DNA from: Ascoidea rubescens DSM 1968 | Taxonomy: Eukaryota; Ascomycota; Saccharomycetes; Ascoideales; Ascoideaceae | Assembly (NCBI RefSeq): GCF_001661345.1 | Contig: NW_017962914.1 | Coordinates: 832,439 to 896,438, forward strand | Reading direction: 5' to 3' | DNA length: 64,000 bases | Part shown: positions 1-9,573 of the stretch, one piece after another | Layout of the letters: every line of letters starts with the position of its first letter | How positions within the stretch are numbered: position 1 is the stretch's first letter | The notes under the pieces: model-generated | What the model was told of the DNA's origin: nothing | Database searches by the model: none | The model's input: only the letters and a program-made list of their open reading frames with translations | Made by a program: the position numbers and the translations under genes

Positions 1-1003
1 GCTTAATTGCAGAGAATACCCAGAACTTGTGGGCTTGATTCAATAGTTCAGAGCTTGAAACGTTTGGAGCTGGCCAGGAAAAGAAATGCTCTTCCCAAAC
101 CGGAATGAGCCCGATTTGTCCAGCCAAAATGATTTTTATCTTTAGGTTGAGGCGCTTTCCAACAGTTTCCACACCACTCATTTAACCACCAAAGTAGAAG
201 ATTAGAAGAGTGAACATCTTCATGATCAGTCGCAGAAAAGCAGCATTTCCTGAGGCAAACATCAGCTAAGATCTACCTGCAGGGTCTGCACTCCACCAAA
301 GCGTATCCCGACAAAATCAGTACAAAAGGGATTCTATTGACAATTGGGGATAGAAATTATTGAATAAATAATTCACAATATTTTTGACATGGCCTCGTCT
401 AGCCCCATAAATGGCAAGTTTTTATTTTTTTATTTTTTTATTTTTTTACCTTTTTATTATTTTATTTTTTTACCTTTTTATTGTTTTATTTTTTTACCTT
501 TTTATTGTTTTATTTTTTTATGAGTTTTGAATGCTTTAAGTATGAATAAACGATAAATTTGTTTTTTTATTTTCCCAGCTTTTGAAGTTGTAAATCATGT
601 ATTGTAAGATTATATACACTAAAGATATTGATTAATATATTAAGCGTTGTTTTATTGAAAATAAATAAATGAATGAATAAGAAAAAAAAAATATTTTAAT
701 TAAAAGAATTGAAAACAGTGTCTTAAAAAATTAAAGTCAGTTCGAAGAATAAAATAAAATAAAATAAAAAAGTAACAAAGCATAAAAACAAAAAAAATAA
801 AAAAATACTAAACAAAGTAATAAAATCAATTGGATTAATAACTTAGAGGTTAATCTAATAAGTTTTTAGATAAAATAAGGGCAAAAAAGTAATATCACAA
901 AAATCAAACAGTATTAAAAATTGAAAGATTAAAAAGAAGCATTAAAATAAAAATAACAAGAAAAAAAAAATAATTTTTTTTTGTCTTGTTTGTCTTTTAT
1001 AGA
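1..1003. other. Left-edge intergenic region
   Basis: No gene is supported here. The first ~400 bases have mixed composition. An ATG near 389 opens a 44-codon frame made mostly of T-rich tandem repeat, which I do not believe is a gene. The rest is A/T-rich sequence downstream of the syntaxin gene, with long A runs near 680-970 that probably hold its 3' end signals. It may also include the promoter of a gene lying left of the window. Confidence 0.6.
448..519. repeat. 24-bp T-rich tandem repeat, three copies
   Basis: Three nearly identical 24-base units start at 448, 472 and 496, each beginning ACC followed by T runs. The first differs from the other two by one base (TTATT versus TTGTT). It is a simple minisatellite in noncoding sequence. 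I see no functional hint. Confidence 0.8.
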
Positions 1004-1810
1004 TTATTTTTGACTTCCGACAACACCACCGACAACAGCACCAATAATAATTAGAATAATCAAGATAAGAATGAAAATACACCATCTTTTCTTGCTTCTT
1101 GCTTTTCTAGCGCTATCAACAGCTTTATCAGCTTGAGCCAAACCGTGCTCAACATCAGTTTGAGCCTTTTGGATATTATTATCAATCATTTGGATGTTTT
1201 CGTCTTGTTCAATTACTAAATCTTCCATATCATGAAATAATTGAGCCAATTCTTGCATTGATTTTTCAATTTTGAGCAATTCCAAGTGTCTGTCTTGGAC
1301 CTCGGATAACGCGGCTTTAGCCTCACCTTTTCTATTAGTATTTAGCAATGCTTGAGTGAACAATTGTTCCCCATTACCATCTTCATACTGTTGAACTGCT
1401 TGATTTAATTCCAAGTCAGTGGCATCTGGTTTGATGATCTTATATTGTCTTGCTACTTGTTGTTTATTTTGGGTTTTGTGGTTGGATTGGTTAACACTGA
1501 ATCTGCTGATCAACCCTAGAAACTCCTCCCTAACAGCTTCAGCTTGGGTTTTCTTAATGCTATCACCACCGGTTGATTTCATTAGTTTGGTTAATTGAGA
1601 TTTTAAATCATTTTGTTTGGAATTGATCTCAGTCAATAGGGAATCAATTTGCCTCTTTAAGTTGAATTCTTTTTCTTCATCGTATTCGCCCAACAAGCTT
1701 TTCTGAGCAGAATCGATTCGGTTTATAAGATCCGAGTAGTCAGATAACGATTGCTTGAACCTGTTGATATCATCAAAAAAATCAGAACCTTGGTTCTTGA
1801 AGTTTCCCAT
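1004..1810 (-). CDS. SSO1: Plasma-membrane t-SNARE, syntaxin (Sso1/Sso2 type)
   Basis: This 268-residue protein is a Qa-SNARE of the Sso1/Sso2 family. It pairs with Sec9 and Snc proteins to fuse secretory vesicles with the plasma membrane. The N-terminal ~150 residues are the helical Habc region. The SNARE helix spans about residues 180-241 with the zero-layer Gln near 202. A basic stretch (KARSKKR) follows, and the C-terminus is one hydrophobic anchor of about 20 residues ending in GGVVGSQK. Length is close to the ~290 residues of the S. cerevisiae pair. Only one copy is in the window, so I cannot say whether it corresponds to Sso1, Sso2 or a single pre-duplication gene. The ATG start fits the family start MGNF. 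Confidence 0.93.
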   Translation of the reverse strand: MGNFKNQGSDFFDDINRFKQSLSDYSDLINRIDSAQKSLLGEYDEEKEFNLKRQIDSLLTEINSKQNDLKSQLTKLMKSTGGDSIKKTQAEAVREEFLGLISRFSVNQSNHKTQNKQQVARQYKIIKPDATDLELNQAVQQYEDGNGEQLFTQALLNTNRKGEAKAALSEVQDRHLELLKIEKSMQELAQLFHDMEDLVIEQDENIQMIDNNIQKAQTDVEHGLAQADKAVDSARKARSKKRWCIFILILIILIIIGAVVGGVVGSQK

Positions 1811-2286
1811 CTCGTAGCTTGTGTCGGCTTCAAAGGGATTTTGATTATTATACTAGATTGGAATAGTAACGATATTTGTGTCAGTAGGTTAGGAACAAGC
1901 CCAAAAAATGGAATAAGACCAGGCCTCCAAGGCAAAAAGACCCTAGAGCACTGGAGCACTTCTGGAAAAACCATTTGCTTACGTTGTAACTCATTTTCAA
2001 CCTGCAATACGCTCTAAATGTTCTGATTCACAGATAGTAACTGGACTTGTGATGGACTTGGTGATGGAGAGACACATATAAACAACCCATGCACGTTTGG
2101 AATTTGAATTCGAGCAACTCCGCGGAATCCGCCCGGTCCGCGTCCGGATTGTGCTCCGCCCCTCCGTCCCTTTGCCACAACTGCGGTTCGAGTCCCGGTG
2201 GGGGCGTTGTGCATTTTCTGCTCTATCTGTCCCGATTGGGAAAGTGATTTGTGCTGCTTCTTCTTCCTGGGTCTGTGCTGCTTCTG
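1811..2286. other. Intergenic: syntaxin promoter and 3' flank of the giant gene
   Basis: This is upstream of the minus-strand syntaxin and downstream of the minus-strand giant gene. The stretch 2110-2290 is much more GC-rich than its surroundings and holds a perfect TFIIIC B-box-like sequence (see 2185-2195). Short open frames on both strands lack homology and look like chance. No tRNA cloverleaf could be built around the B box. Confidence 0.6.
2185..2195 (+). promoter_or_regulatory. Orphan TFIIIC B-box-like sequence
   Basis: GGTTCGAGTCC matches the RNA polymerase III B-box consensus GGTTCGANTCC at every position. The flanks do not form a T-stem or an acceptor stem, so this is not an intact tRNA gene. 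It could be an extra-TFIIIC-type site, a relic of a tRNA, or chance in a GC-rich patch. Confidence 0.35.
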
Positions 2287-5200
2287 CTACGCGTAGTTGA
2301 TGTATAGACACTTGCCATCAAAGAACTCGCCATTGAGTGAGCGTATGGCTCGTGTGGCCTGCTCGTTTGAGTTGAACTCAATGAACACCTGCGTGATGAA
2401 AGGCACCACTTCCTTCTTTTGCGCATCCTCCTTCTCGGGCAACGGAATCTTGGACTTCAAGAACCTCGTTTTATGGATTTGCCCAAAGTTCTTAAATATG
2501 TCCTTGAAATATCTGGTCATCCCAACTAACAACATCTCGCTTTCTGGATTTAAAACCACATTGTCTATCAAAATCCTCCGTGACTCGTCGTGATAAAAAA
2601 ATATCTCAAATTTGTATCCTCTTTCAGCCTCCTTTCCACTACCAATAGCAGCACCATTATCATTGCCATTGCCATTTAGACTTTGAAAAAAATCATTAAT
2701 ACTGTTGGTATTTCCAAGCTTGTAATCTCCATTACTATTACCATTCCTCTTTTCGTTATCATACTCATTATCATTGTCATCATTATTATCATTATCATTA
2801 TCATTATCATCATTATCATTATCATCATTGTCATTGTCATTGTCAGTGCCCTCATTATTGCTGCCATTGTCCCCATTGTCCCCATTGTTATTCGGATTTA
2901 CATTCCTTCTTTTCTCATTCATATAATTATGCTGGTGATTATAAAGCGAGAAACATTGATCGTTTTTGAAAAACAATGTCTGCTTATTGTATTCTGTAGC
3001 TGCATTAGCATTATTCTCCAACTTCTTATTAAATCCTATTATTCGACTGCAATTGTTTGAAAACTTAAATTTCATTAAAAAATTCTTAAATCTAATAGCA
3101 TCTTGTAGATTTTCAAAATGCAAAATTACTGCATCATTTCGAAATCCAACAAAATTTTTCCTTTCATCTTTTTTAAACTTCGTAACTTTAATTAAATTTA
3201 CTCCAAGTCTCTCTTTCAAAGTAACTTTAATATCAATCAATTTTATATGCGACTTCAATTGAAAATTATTGATAATAACCTTATTAGATGGCTTGATTAA
3301 ATTCATAGATCGATTATTAAACACCCTCGGATCATTCAACTTTAAAATTAGTGGCACTTTGGTATTTCCAATTTTCATTCTTAATATACATAAATAAACA
3401 ATTCGTGCAATTTCTGGTGTATCACAAATAATCATCCCACTGCCCGTTAATTCAAATTTACTATCTTTTAAAAAAACTATTTTAAAATTATCTTTTTCAA
3501 CAACTTTTTCTCTCCAGTTAGGATGCTCGTTTTCAAATTTTTGAAATGGCCTTTCATTATCTCCAAATAAATTTCGATTATAATACCCATCCATATATCT
3601 GCTTAACCCCTTATATCCATTTCCATTTATATTGTGCTCATAATAATCATTATAATTCGGTGCAAGATAAGAATCAAAATTAATTCCAAAATTAACACCA
3701 AATTCCCCATCAACATAATTGGGATTATTAACTGCTGCGGCATTTCCAAAATTATAATTGAGATTATAATTCGGATTATAATTAGGATTATAGTTTGCGT
3801 TACTGTACCCGGGATTACTATAACCAGTATTGTTATAATTCAAACTGCTATAATTTTGATTATTATAACTTCCATTATTGTAATTGTAATTGACATTGCT
3901 ATAATTATAATTGACATTATTGTAATTTTGAAATCCATAATTTCCGCCATTATAATTATGGTAAGTATAATTGGGATTATTAAAAGTAAAACCACCATTA
4001 GGATCAGCGTTGTACCCTATATTTGAATATGGGTTAATATAATTAGGGTTATAATGAGGATCTGTGTTCTGATTAACACTAAAATTATTATTCAAATTGC
4101 TTTCAAACGTTTTGTTGAAATCAAAATTGGATCTAACACCTAAAACCGGTTGTGAATCTTTATTTATATTCAACTTTAGATTTTGTTTTTTATTACTCGA
4201 ATTTGAATTTTTATCATAATGTTCTTTTTCATTACAAACTTTGCCATCAGTCGGGTCTATTGTTTGATCTTGATTTCTCTTGGAATGAATGTTTTCAAAC
4301 ACCTCTAAAATATCAATTTCAATTTCATCCCCATTTTCAACCAAACAAGGAGTTTGATTATTGTTATTGATATTTTTGTTATTGTTCTTATCATTATGTG
4401 ACTCGGAGTTTGAACTGTCAGCAGTAGTATAACTTTTATCTGTATTGAAGCTTCCGGTTGAACATTCTTTTGCACTTGAAAGTGAATTGCATCTTGAAGA
4501 CCGACTTTGATTTTCTTGATTATTCTGTTTTGTACCACAATAATCTCGAGTTTGAAAACTCAAAACTGGTTTTGGAACTTGGTTGAAACACATCTGAGAG
4601 CATGGTCGAGAGTTTACTTTCGAGCTCAGATCTTTATTTATATCTTTGTTTTCGTTTTTGTCTTGATCATTTTCATTTTCCCTCTCTTTATTTAGATTTT
4701 GCCTTTGGTACTGTTGATATTGATAATCAAATTGACGCTGATATTCCTCTCTTCCACTTATAATACAATTTCTAAAACATAAATATAAAAAAAGTTCATT
4801 CAATTTCAAATCCTTTTTGTTCATCTTCTCATCATAATCTTTTTTATAAATCGAATAAAATTCTTCATCTTTATGAAATTCATTCAAGATAAAAAGTCTA
4901 TTAAGATTATAAGTTGATGGAATCTCTTGGCCTTTGCCCACAATTTCTAAAATTTTCTTTGAAATTTCTGGAAATTGTTGAATTTGAAAATTAATCATTG
5001 ATTGGTTTTCACTATTTGCAAAATATTCATCAATGGAGAAAATCATATCTTCGTTTTCAATCGATTCAGTACTATAATCAACAACCTTATGAAATGCTTT
5101 ATCCAATAAAGGTAAAACAGCTGCCGGAACTTGATTATTCGTTAGAACCCCATCTTTTCTATCAAACTTATTATAAAATAAATCCGTTTCGTTGAAATAC

Positions 5201-8200
5201 CTATCATAATTTTCATAATTAATAATATCTTTTACAGCTTCATTGTATTTGCCTTTAAGATCATCGATCATTAGCATATCATATAATTCAGGATTATCTC
5301 GAAAATCCAAATGATCAGTGTCACTGAATGTGATTGTTTCAATTAATTTTTTTTTCTCTTTTAACGTTCTTTTTATTTTTTTAAACAAATAGCTATCCGG
5401 ACTTAATTGATTCAAAAAATCAGGTTGTGCATCAATAGTGATCTTGTATACTGCTTGCAATTTTTCAAAATACTTTTCTTGCAACTCCAAACGAGCTATT
5501 CTTTTTTGCTCTTTCAAGGAATCTTTAATTGTCTCCCTTTCTTTATTTTTTTCGTTTACTGGTCTTGATCTTGTCTTTTTGGTTTTTGATTTATAATTTG
5601 GTATTGGAAATTGACCAAAATTTCCTCCTGCACATTCAAATTTATGTTTCTGTGTTTGTTCTGTGTTTAGTTCTGTTTTATTATCATTTATTTCCTTGTT
5701 TGTTTTTGCAGGACTGTGAACCATTTTTGGGTAAGAAGAAATCTCAAATATGGGTTCATCACAATTATATTCAAGGGTTTGAATTTCGCTATTGCCATCA
5801 GCTTTTTTTTCCTTTTCCTTTTCCTTTTCATTTTTATTTTCATTTTTATTTTTATTTTTTCTTATTGATACAATATCAGAATCCTTTTCTTTATTATTAT
5901 TCATAAATAAATCATTATTATCATTACAGTTAATACAATTCCCATTTAAATTTAAGGCTTCATCTCGAGCATGAGTTTTATCCTGATTTCCAATTTCATT
6001 TTTATTTTCAATTTCAGGTTTTTTAGATTGTTTGGCTTTTTCAATTTCCTTTTCAACTTCTTTGATTTGCTTTTTAATTTGTTCAATTTCTTGAAGTTTC
6101 TTTTCGATATTTATTTCTCTTTCGCTTTTTTTGTTATTTTTGCTAATGGGCTTTTTGAGTGATGTGTTCTGATTTAATTTATCATTTTCTTCCTTTCCAT
6201 TATTTTCTTTTTCTTCAATATTCTTCCCATTAATTTTTTTTATATAATCAATATTTCTTTTAGTTTTCTTTATAACTTTTTCTTTGGATCCTTCTTCAAC
6301 TTTTTCATTGATATCATCATCAATATTTTTTTCAATATTATTGTTAATATTATCATTAATACCCTTAGATTTTGTATCTACTCTCGCGGTATTATCCTTA
6401 TTTTTTTCATTATTTTTTTTATTTTGTTTCAATGAAGAATCTATTTGCTTTCCTTTAATTAAATTCTTACTGGACCTTAATACCATTCTGTATTCTGTAT
6501 TTGGCACAAAATCTCTTTTTGGTGTTTTGTAAATTGTCTTAGTTTTGAGTGGAGGTTGAACCGGAGTATTTTTAGGTAAATTTATTAGCAAATTTGTACT
6601 AGGCTTATTTTGAATTTTTGAGATTGGTATGTAATTTTTATCAACACTTCCAACATTATTCTCCATATTATGGTTTTCTGTCAAGTTTTGTTCAATAGTA
6701 TTTTTTTCAATGAGATTGCTTCCCACTAAAACTTTATTTTCAATTTTATTGATATTTGTGGTTTTATTTTTGCCTTCATTTTCACTTTTATTACTTTTTT
6801 TACCTTCTTTGGTTTTGTTGTTTGAGTCATCAATATAATTATTATTGCAATTTCCATAATTATTTTTATGATTGGTTTTTTTATCGCTTATATGCCGATT
6901 ATCACTATTATCAAAAGATTTGAGAACATTATGGCCATTAAGATTTTTATTGTTTGTGATTTTATCATTGACATAAACAGGATTTTTTTTATTATTCAAA
7001 TCATTATTTGATTGAACATTTTCTAATTTTTTTGAATTAAACCTCAAATTATGGTTTTTGATAATAGTGTTATTCAAAGGAACAATATGTCTCACATTTC
7101 TAGAACCTATATTATAATCTGCAATATCTTTTCTAATTATTCTTTTAATCTCTTTTAAAGTTATGGTGATCTGTAAAGGTTTAATAGATCTTCTGTTAGT
7201 ATTCCTATTACCATTCTGAATGTCGTTTTTCTTTCTATTAGGTTTTATTGAATCTTTCTCAATATATGTATTGGAATTGCGTTCTTCCTTACTTTTATTA
7301 GTATTTATTTTTTCAGTGATTTGGCTCTCAGTAATTTGGCTCTTAGTGATTTGGCCCTCAGTGATTTGGTTATTATCTTTAATATTTTCTTTAAAGTTGT
7401 TTAAATCATTGTTATCCCTAATGTTAGGTTCTATTTTGTTTTTCATTTTAATGTGATTTTGTTTTTTGTTAAGCTCAACAATAAGATTATCATCATCGGT
7501 ATTTAAATTATTATTTTGGGTGTTATTAGAGACAACAACTTTTCTTTTGTTATTTTCATCATATGAAATATGTCTTCTTTTTCTAGGTTGGTCAATTATG
7601 TTTTCAATTGATAGAATCAGTTTATCTTGAAGTTTTTTTTTTGATTCGATGCTTAAACTCGAATTTTCAGGGACATATTCATAATATAGTTTTCTTTTTT
7701 TTCTGTTTTCTCTAGTTTTTGTGTTTAATTTTGGTTTATCGTCCAGAATATTATTGGAAGAAATTTTTTTGGGTCTACCAGGGCGTCTTTTTCTTTTTCT
7801 AGATTCTGAAATTTGAATATTATTTTTAGGATGCTGCTCATGGCGATTAGTGACAGAATTTGTGAGATTGATGGAATTGTTGAAATCTGATTTCTTGTTG
7901 TTTTTAATTTTTTGAGAGTTATTTTTGTTGTTGGATTTGATCATGTTGTTAGATTTCTTATCATAGGTGACAATTATGAACTTATCAGCATTGAAGAAAG
8001 TTTTTTTATTTTTATTTTCAGTATCATTATCAATTTTATCATCAACTTCATTGTCAACTTCATTGTTGAGTTCATTATCGACTTGATTAGATTTGATTGT
8101 TTTTTCATTAGAGTTGTAACTATATTCAACAATCTTGCCACTATTCTTGCCAATTCTTTCTTCTTTAGTTTCATTGGAGGGATCAGTGATTTTGTGATTA

Positions 8201-9573
8201 TTTTTGTGATTATGAGTTTCAAAAACTTGTTTCAGAATGGTTTCGTGATTGTTTGCATGATTATTCTCATGATTATTCTCATGATTATTTTCATCGCTGT
8301 TTTCATTGATACTATCATCAGTGTTGTCATCGCTACTATCATCGCTGTTGTTATCATATTCCTTATCAGTAATAGTTTCATCATTGGTTACATCGCTAGA
8401 TTGCTCATTAAGGCCAGTGGCAGTTTGAAGGTTAGTTTCAGTGACAATTTCAGGTTGATCAGAGGCTTTTGTGGTGGTTTTAAAGAAATTTATAGAATTT
8501 TTTGAAATAAAATTGTTGGGGTCGGCATCGACCAAGTAGAAATAATCGTTGTGATTATCAGGACTTGTTTTGGGGCAGTATATTATGGGATGGTTATTGG
8601 AGGTATTTGGGAGATAGTTAAATAAATTGTGGTTACATATTAATAACTTGTTATTGTTGATGGTGGTGGTGGTGGTGGTGGTGGTAGAATCATTTTGATT
8701 AAATACTTTATTTAGAGGTAAAAAATTCAATAAATTGAGTAATAATGAATTTTTATCAATTTTAATATAATTATTATGGTTATTATTGTTATCATTGGTA
8801 TTAAAAAAGTAGTTTAAGAATTTATAATTTTCATTTAAAATGAAAAAAAATTGTGATCTGTTTTTTTGAGTAAAATTGTTATTGTTATTAATATTTTTTT
8901 TGAAATAATTTATTTTATTTTCTTTGATTAGAATTTTTAAAACTTTGATGAATATTAATTTAGCGTGATTGATTGATATAAAGTAGGAATGGGAAGATAG
9001 TAGATGAGTGAGCAAGATGTTTAGCAAATGGTGGAGGTTTGATTGATGAAAAATTAGGTGAGCATTTTTAATGGAAAATAGCTGATCAGTCAGATCGTTC
9101 TGATCAGAGTGGTGGTTGATTTGGTTGTAATTTGAATTGAAGATTTGGAGGAAAAAGCGAATAGAGAATAATATATAGTTTTGTTTGATTGTGGATAGGA
9201 TATTTTTATTGATATTTTTGATATTTTTGTTTATATTAAAGTCTGAGCCATATAGTTGGAAAAATGTTTTTAGAGGAATATTATTAGTTAGAGAGATATG
9301 GGATAAGTGTAGTTGATAGTCGAATAGTGGGAAGTATGAATGAATATTGTTTGAGTTGAATTCAGAAGAATTGATATTTAAATCCATGTTTATACCTATA
9401 TTTATACCCATATCCATATCCATATTTGAACCACAATCTGAATCTAAATCTAAATCTGAGTTGGTATGTAAATTTAAATTTAAATCCAGATCTTTATCCT
9501 TATCCTTATCCTTATTGGCATCTAAGTCCTTATTTATATCCAGATTCATGATTATAAATCTGATTATAATCAA
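2287..9573 (-). CDS. Giant Asn-rich protein with C-terminal U2AF-homology motif (candidate Mud2/U2AF65 relative)
   Basis: A single uninterrupted 2428-codon frame. The last ~110 residues (about 2318-2428) form an RRM of the U2AF-homology type. They read ILIDNVV, then FKDIFKNFGQI, then QVFIEFNS, and the helix-strand end carries LNGEFFDGK, which resembles the UHM R-x-F signature (GRKFANR in U2AF65). An RRM-like segment precedes it (about 2050-2200). Other parts are an Asp/Asn-rich acidic stretch (2238-2291), an Asn/Tyr-rich prion-like segment (1834-1988), a conserved-looking helical block (~1380-1620), an AT-hook-like KRRPGRPKK (~595) and a short poly-Thr run (~300). Yeast Mud2 is ~530 residues with a C-terminal UHM, so identity rests only on domain type. 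Two ATGs lie at the start (9573 and 9549). The 5' end may have undetected exons upstream. Confidence 0.6.
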   Translation of the reverse strand: MIIIRFIIMNLDINKDLDANKDKDKDKDLDLNLNLHTNSDLDLDSDCGSNMDMDMGINIGINMDLNINSSEFNSNNIHSYFPLFDYQLHLSHISLTNNIPLKTFFQLYGSDFNINKNIKNINKNILSTIKQNYILFSIRFFLQIFNSNYNQINHHSDQNDLTDQLFSIKNAHLIFHQSNLHHLLNILLTHLLSSHSYFISINHAKLIFIKVLKILIKENKINYFKKNINNNNNFTQKNRSQFFFILNENYKFLNYFFNTNDNNNNHNNYIKIDKNSLLLNLLNFLPLNKVFNQNDSTTTTTTTTINNNKLLICNHNLFNYLPNTSNNHPIIYCPKTSPDNHNDYFYLVDADPNNFISKNSINFFKTTTKASDQPEIVTETNLQTATGLNEQSSDVTNDETITDKEYDNNSDDSSDDNTDDSINENSDENNHENNHENNHANNHETILKQVFETHNHKNNHKITDPSNETKEERIGKNSGKIVEYSYNSNEKTIKSNQVDNELNNEVDNEVDDKIDNDTENKNKKTFFNADKFIIVTYDKKSNNMIKSNNKNNSQKIKNNKKSDFNNSINLTNSVTNRHEQHPKNNIQISESRKRKRRPGRPKKISSNNILDDKPKLNTKTRENRKKRKLYYEYVPENSSLSIESKKKLQDKLILSIENIIDQPRKRRHISYDENNKRKVVVSNNTQNNNLNTDDDNLIVELNKKQNHIKMKNKIEPNIRDNNDLNNFKENIKDNNQITEGQITKSQITESQITEKINTNKSKEERNSNTYIEKDSIKPNRKKNDIQNGNRNTNRRSIKPLQITITLKEIKRIIRKDIADYNIGSRNVRHIVPLNNTIIKNHNLRFNSKKLENVQSNNDLNNKKNPVYVNDKITNNKNLNGHNVLKSFDNSDNRHISDKKTNHKNNYGNCNNNYIDDSNNKTKEGKKSNKSENEGKNKTTNINKIENKVLVGSNLIEKNTIEQNLTENHNMENNVGSVDKNYIPISKIQNKPSTNLLINLPKNTPVQPPLKTKTIYKTPKRDFVPNTEYRMVLRSSKNLIKGKQIDSSLKQNKKNNEKNKDNTARVDTKSKGINDNINNNIEKNIDDDINEKVEEGSKEKVIKKTKRNIDYIKKINGKNIEEKENNGKEENDKLNQNTSLKKPISKNNKKSEREINIEKKLQEIEQIKKQIKEVEKEIEKAKQSKKPEIENKNEIGNQDKTHARDEALNLNGNCINCNDNNDLFMNNNKEKDSDIVSIRKNKNKNENKNEKEKEKEKKADGNSEIQTLEYNCDEPIFEISSYPKMVHSPAKTNKEINDNKTELNTEQTQKHKFECAGGNFGQFPIPNYKSKTKKTRSRPVNEKNKERETIKDSLKEQKRIARLELQEKYFEKLQAVYKITIDAQPDFLNQLSPDSYLFKKIKRTLKEKKKLIETITFSDTDHLDFRDNPELYDMLMIDDLKGKYNEAVKDIINYENYDRYFNETDLFYNKFDRKDGVLTNNQVPAAVLPLLDKAFHKVVDYSTESIENEDMIFSIDEYFANSENQSMINFQIQQFPEISKKILEIVGKGQEIPSTYNLNRLFILNEFHKDEEFYSIYKKDYDEKMNKKDLKLNELFLYLCFRNCIISGREEYQRQFDYQYQQYQRQNLNKERENENDQDKNENKDINKDLSSKVNSRPCSQMCFNQVPKPVLSFQTRDYCGTKQNNQENQSRSSRCNSLSSAKECSTGSFNTDKSYTTADSSNSESHNDKNNNKNINNNNQTPCLVENGDEIEIDILEVFENIHSKRNQDQTIDPTDGKVCNEKEHYDKNSNSSNKKQNLKLNINKDSQPVLGVRSNFDFNKTFESNLNNNFSVNQNTDPHYNPNYINPYSNIGYNADPNGGFTFNNPNYTYHNYNGGNYGFQNYNNVNYNYSNVNYNYNNGSYNNQNYSSLNYNNTGYSNPGYSNANYNPNYNPNYNLNYNFGNAAAVNNPNYVDGEFGVNFGINFDSYLAPNYNDYYEHNINGNGYKGLSRYMDGYYNRNLFGDNERPFQKFENEHPNWREKVVEKDNFKIVFLKDSKFELTGSGMIICDTPEIARIVYLCILRMKIGNTKVPLILKLNDPRVFNNRSMNLIKPSNKVIINNFQLKSHIKLIDIKVTLKERLGVNLIKVTKFKKDERKNFVGFRNDAVILHFENLQDAIRFKNFLMKFKFSNNCSRIIGFNKKLENNANAATEYNKQTLFFKNDQCFSLYNHQHNYMNEKRRNVNPNNNGDNGDNGSNNEGTDNDNDNDDNDNDDNDNDNDNNDDNDNEYDNEKRNGNSNGDYKLGNTNSINDFFQSLNGNGNDNGAAIGSGKEAERGYKFEIFFYHDESRRILIDNVVLNPESEMLLVGMTRYFKDIFKNFGQIHKTRFLKSKIPLPEKEDAQKKEVVPFITQVFIEFNSNEQATRAIRSLNGEFFDGKCLYINYA

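Noticed and set aside
2110-2290. tRNA gene around the B box
   Set aside because: The bases beside GGTTCGAGTCC do not pair as a T-stem, and no matching 5' acceptor strand (GCCCCCA-like) or anticodon arm is found upstream.
2683-3060. Poly-isoleucine plus-strand frame resembling a membrane protein
   Set aside because: Antisense of the (ATTATC)n Asp/Asn repeat in the giant gene.
7912-8505. 197-codon hydrophobic plus-strand frame
   Set aside because: It is the antisense of Asn/Asp codons in the giant gene; poly-Ile/Phe/Val text is the expected shadow.
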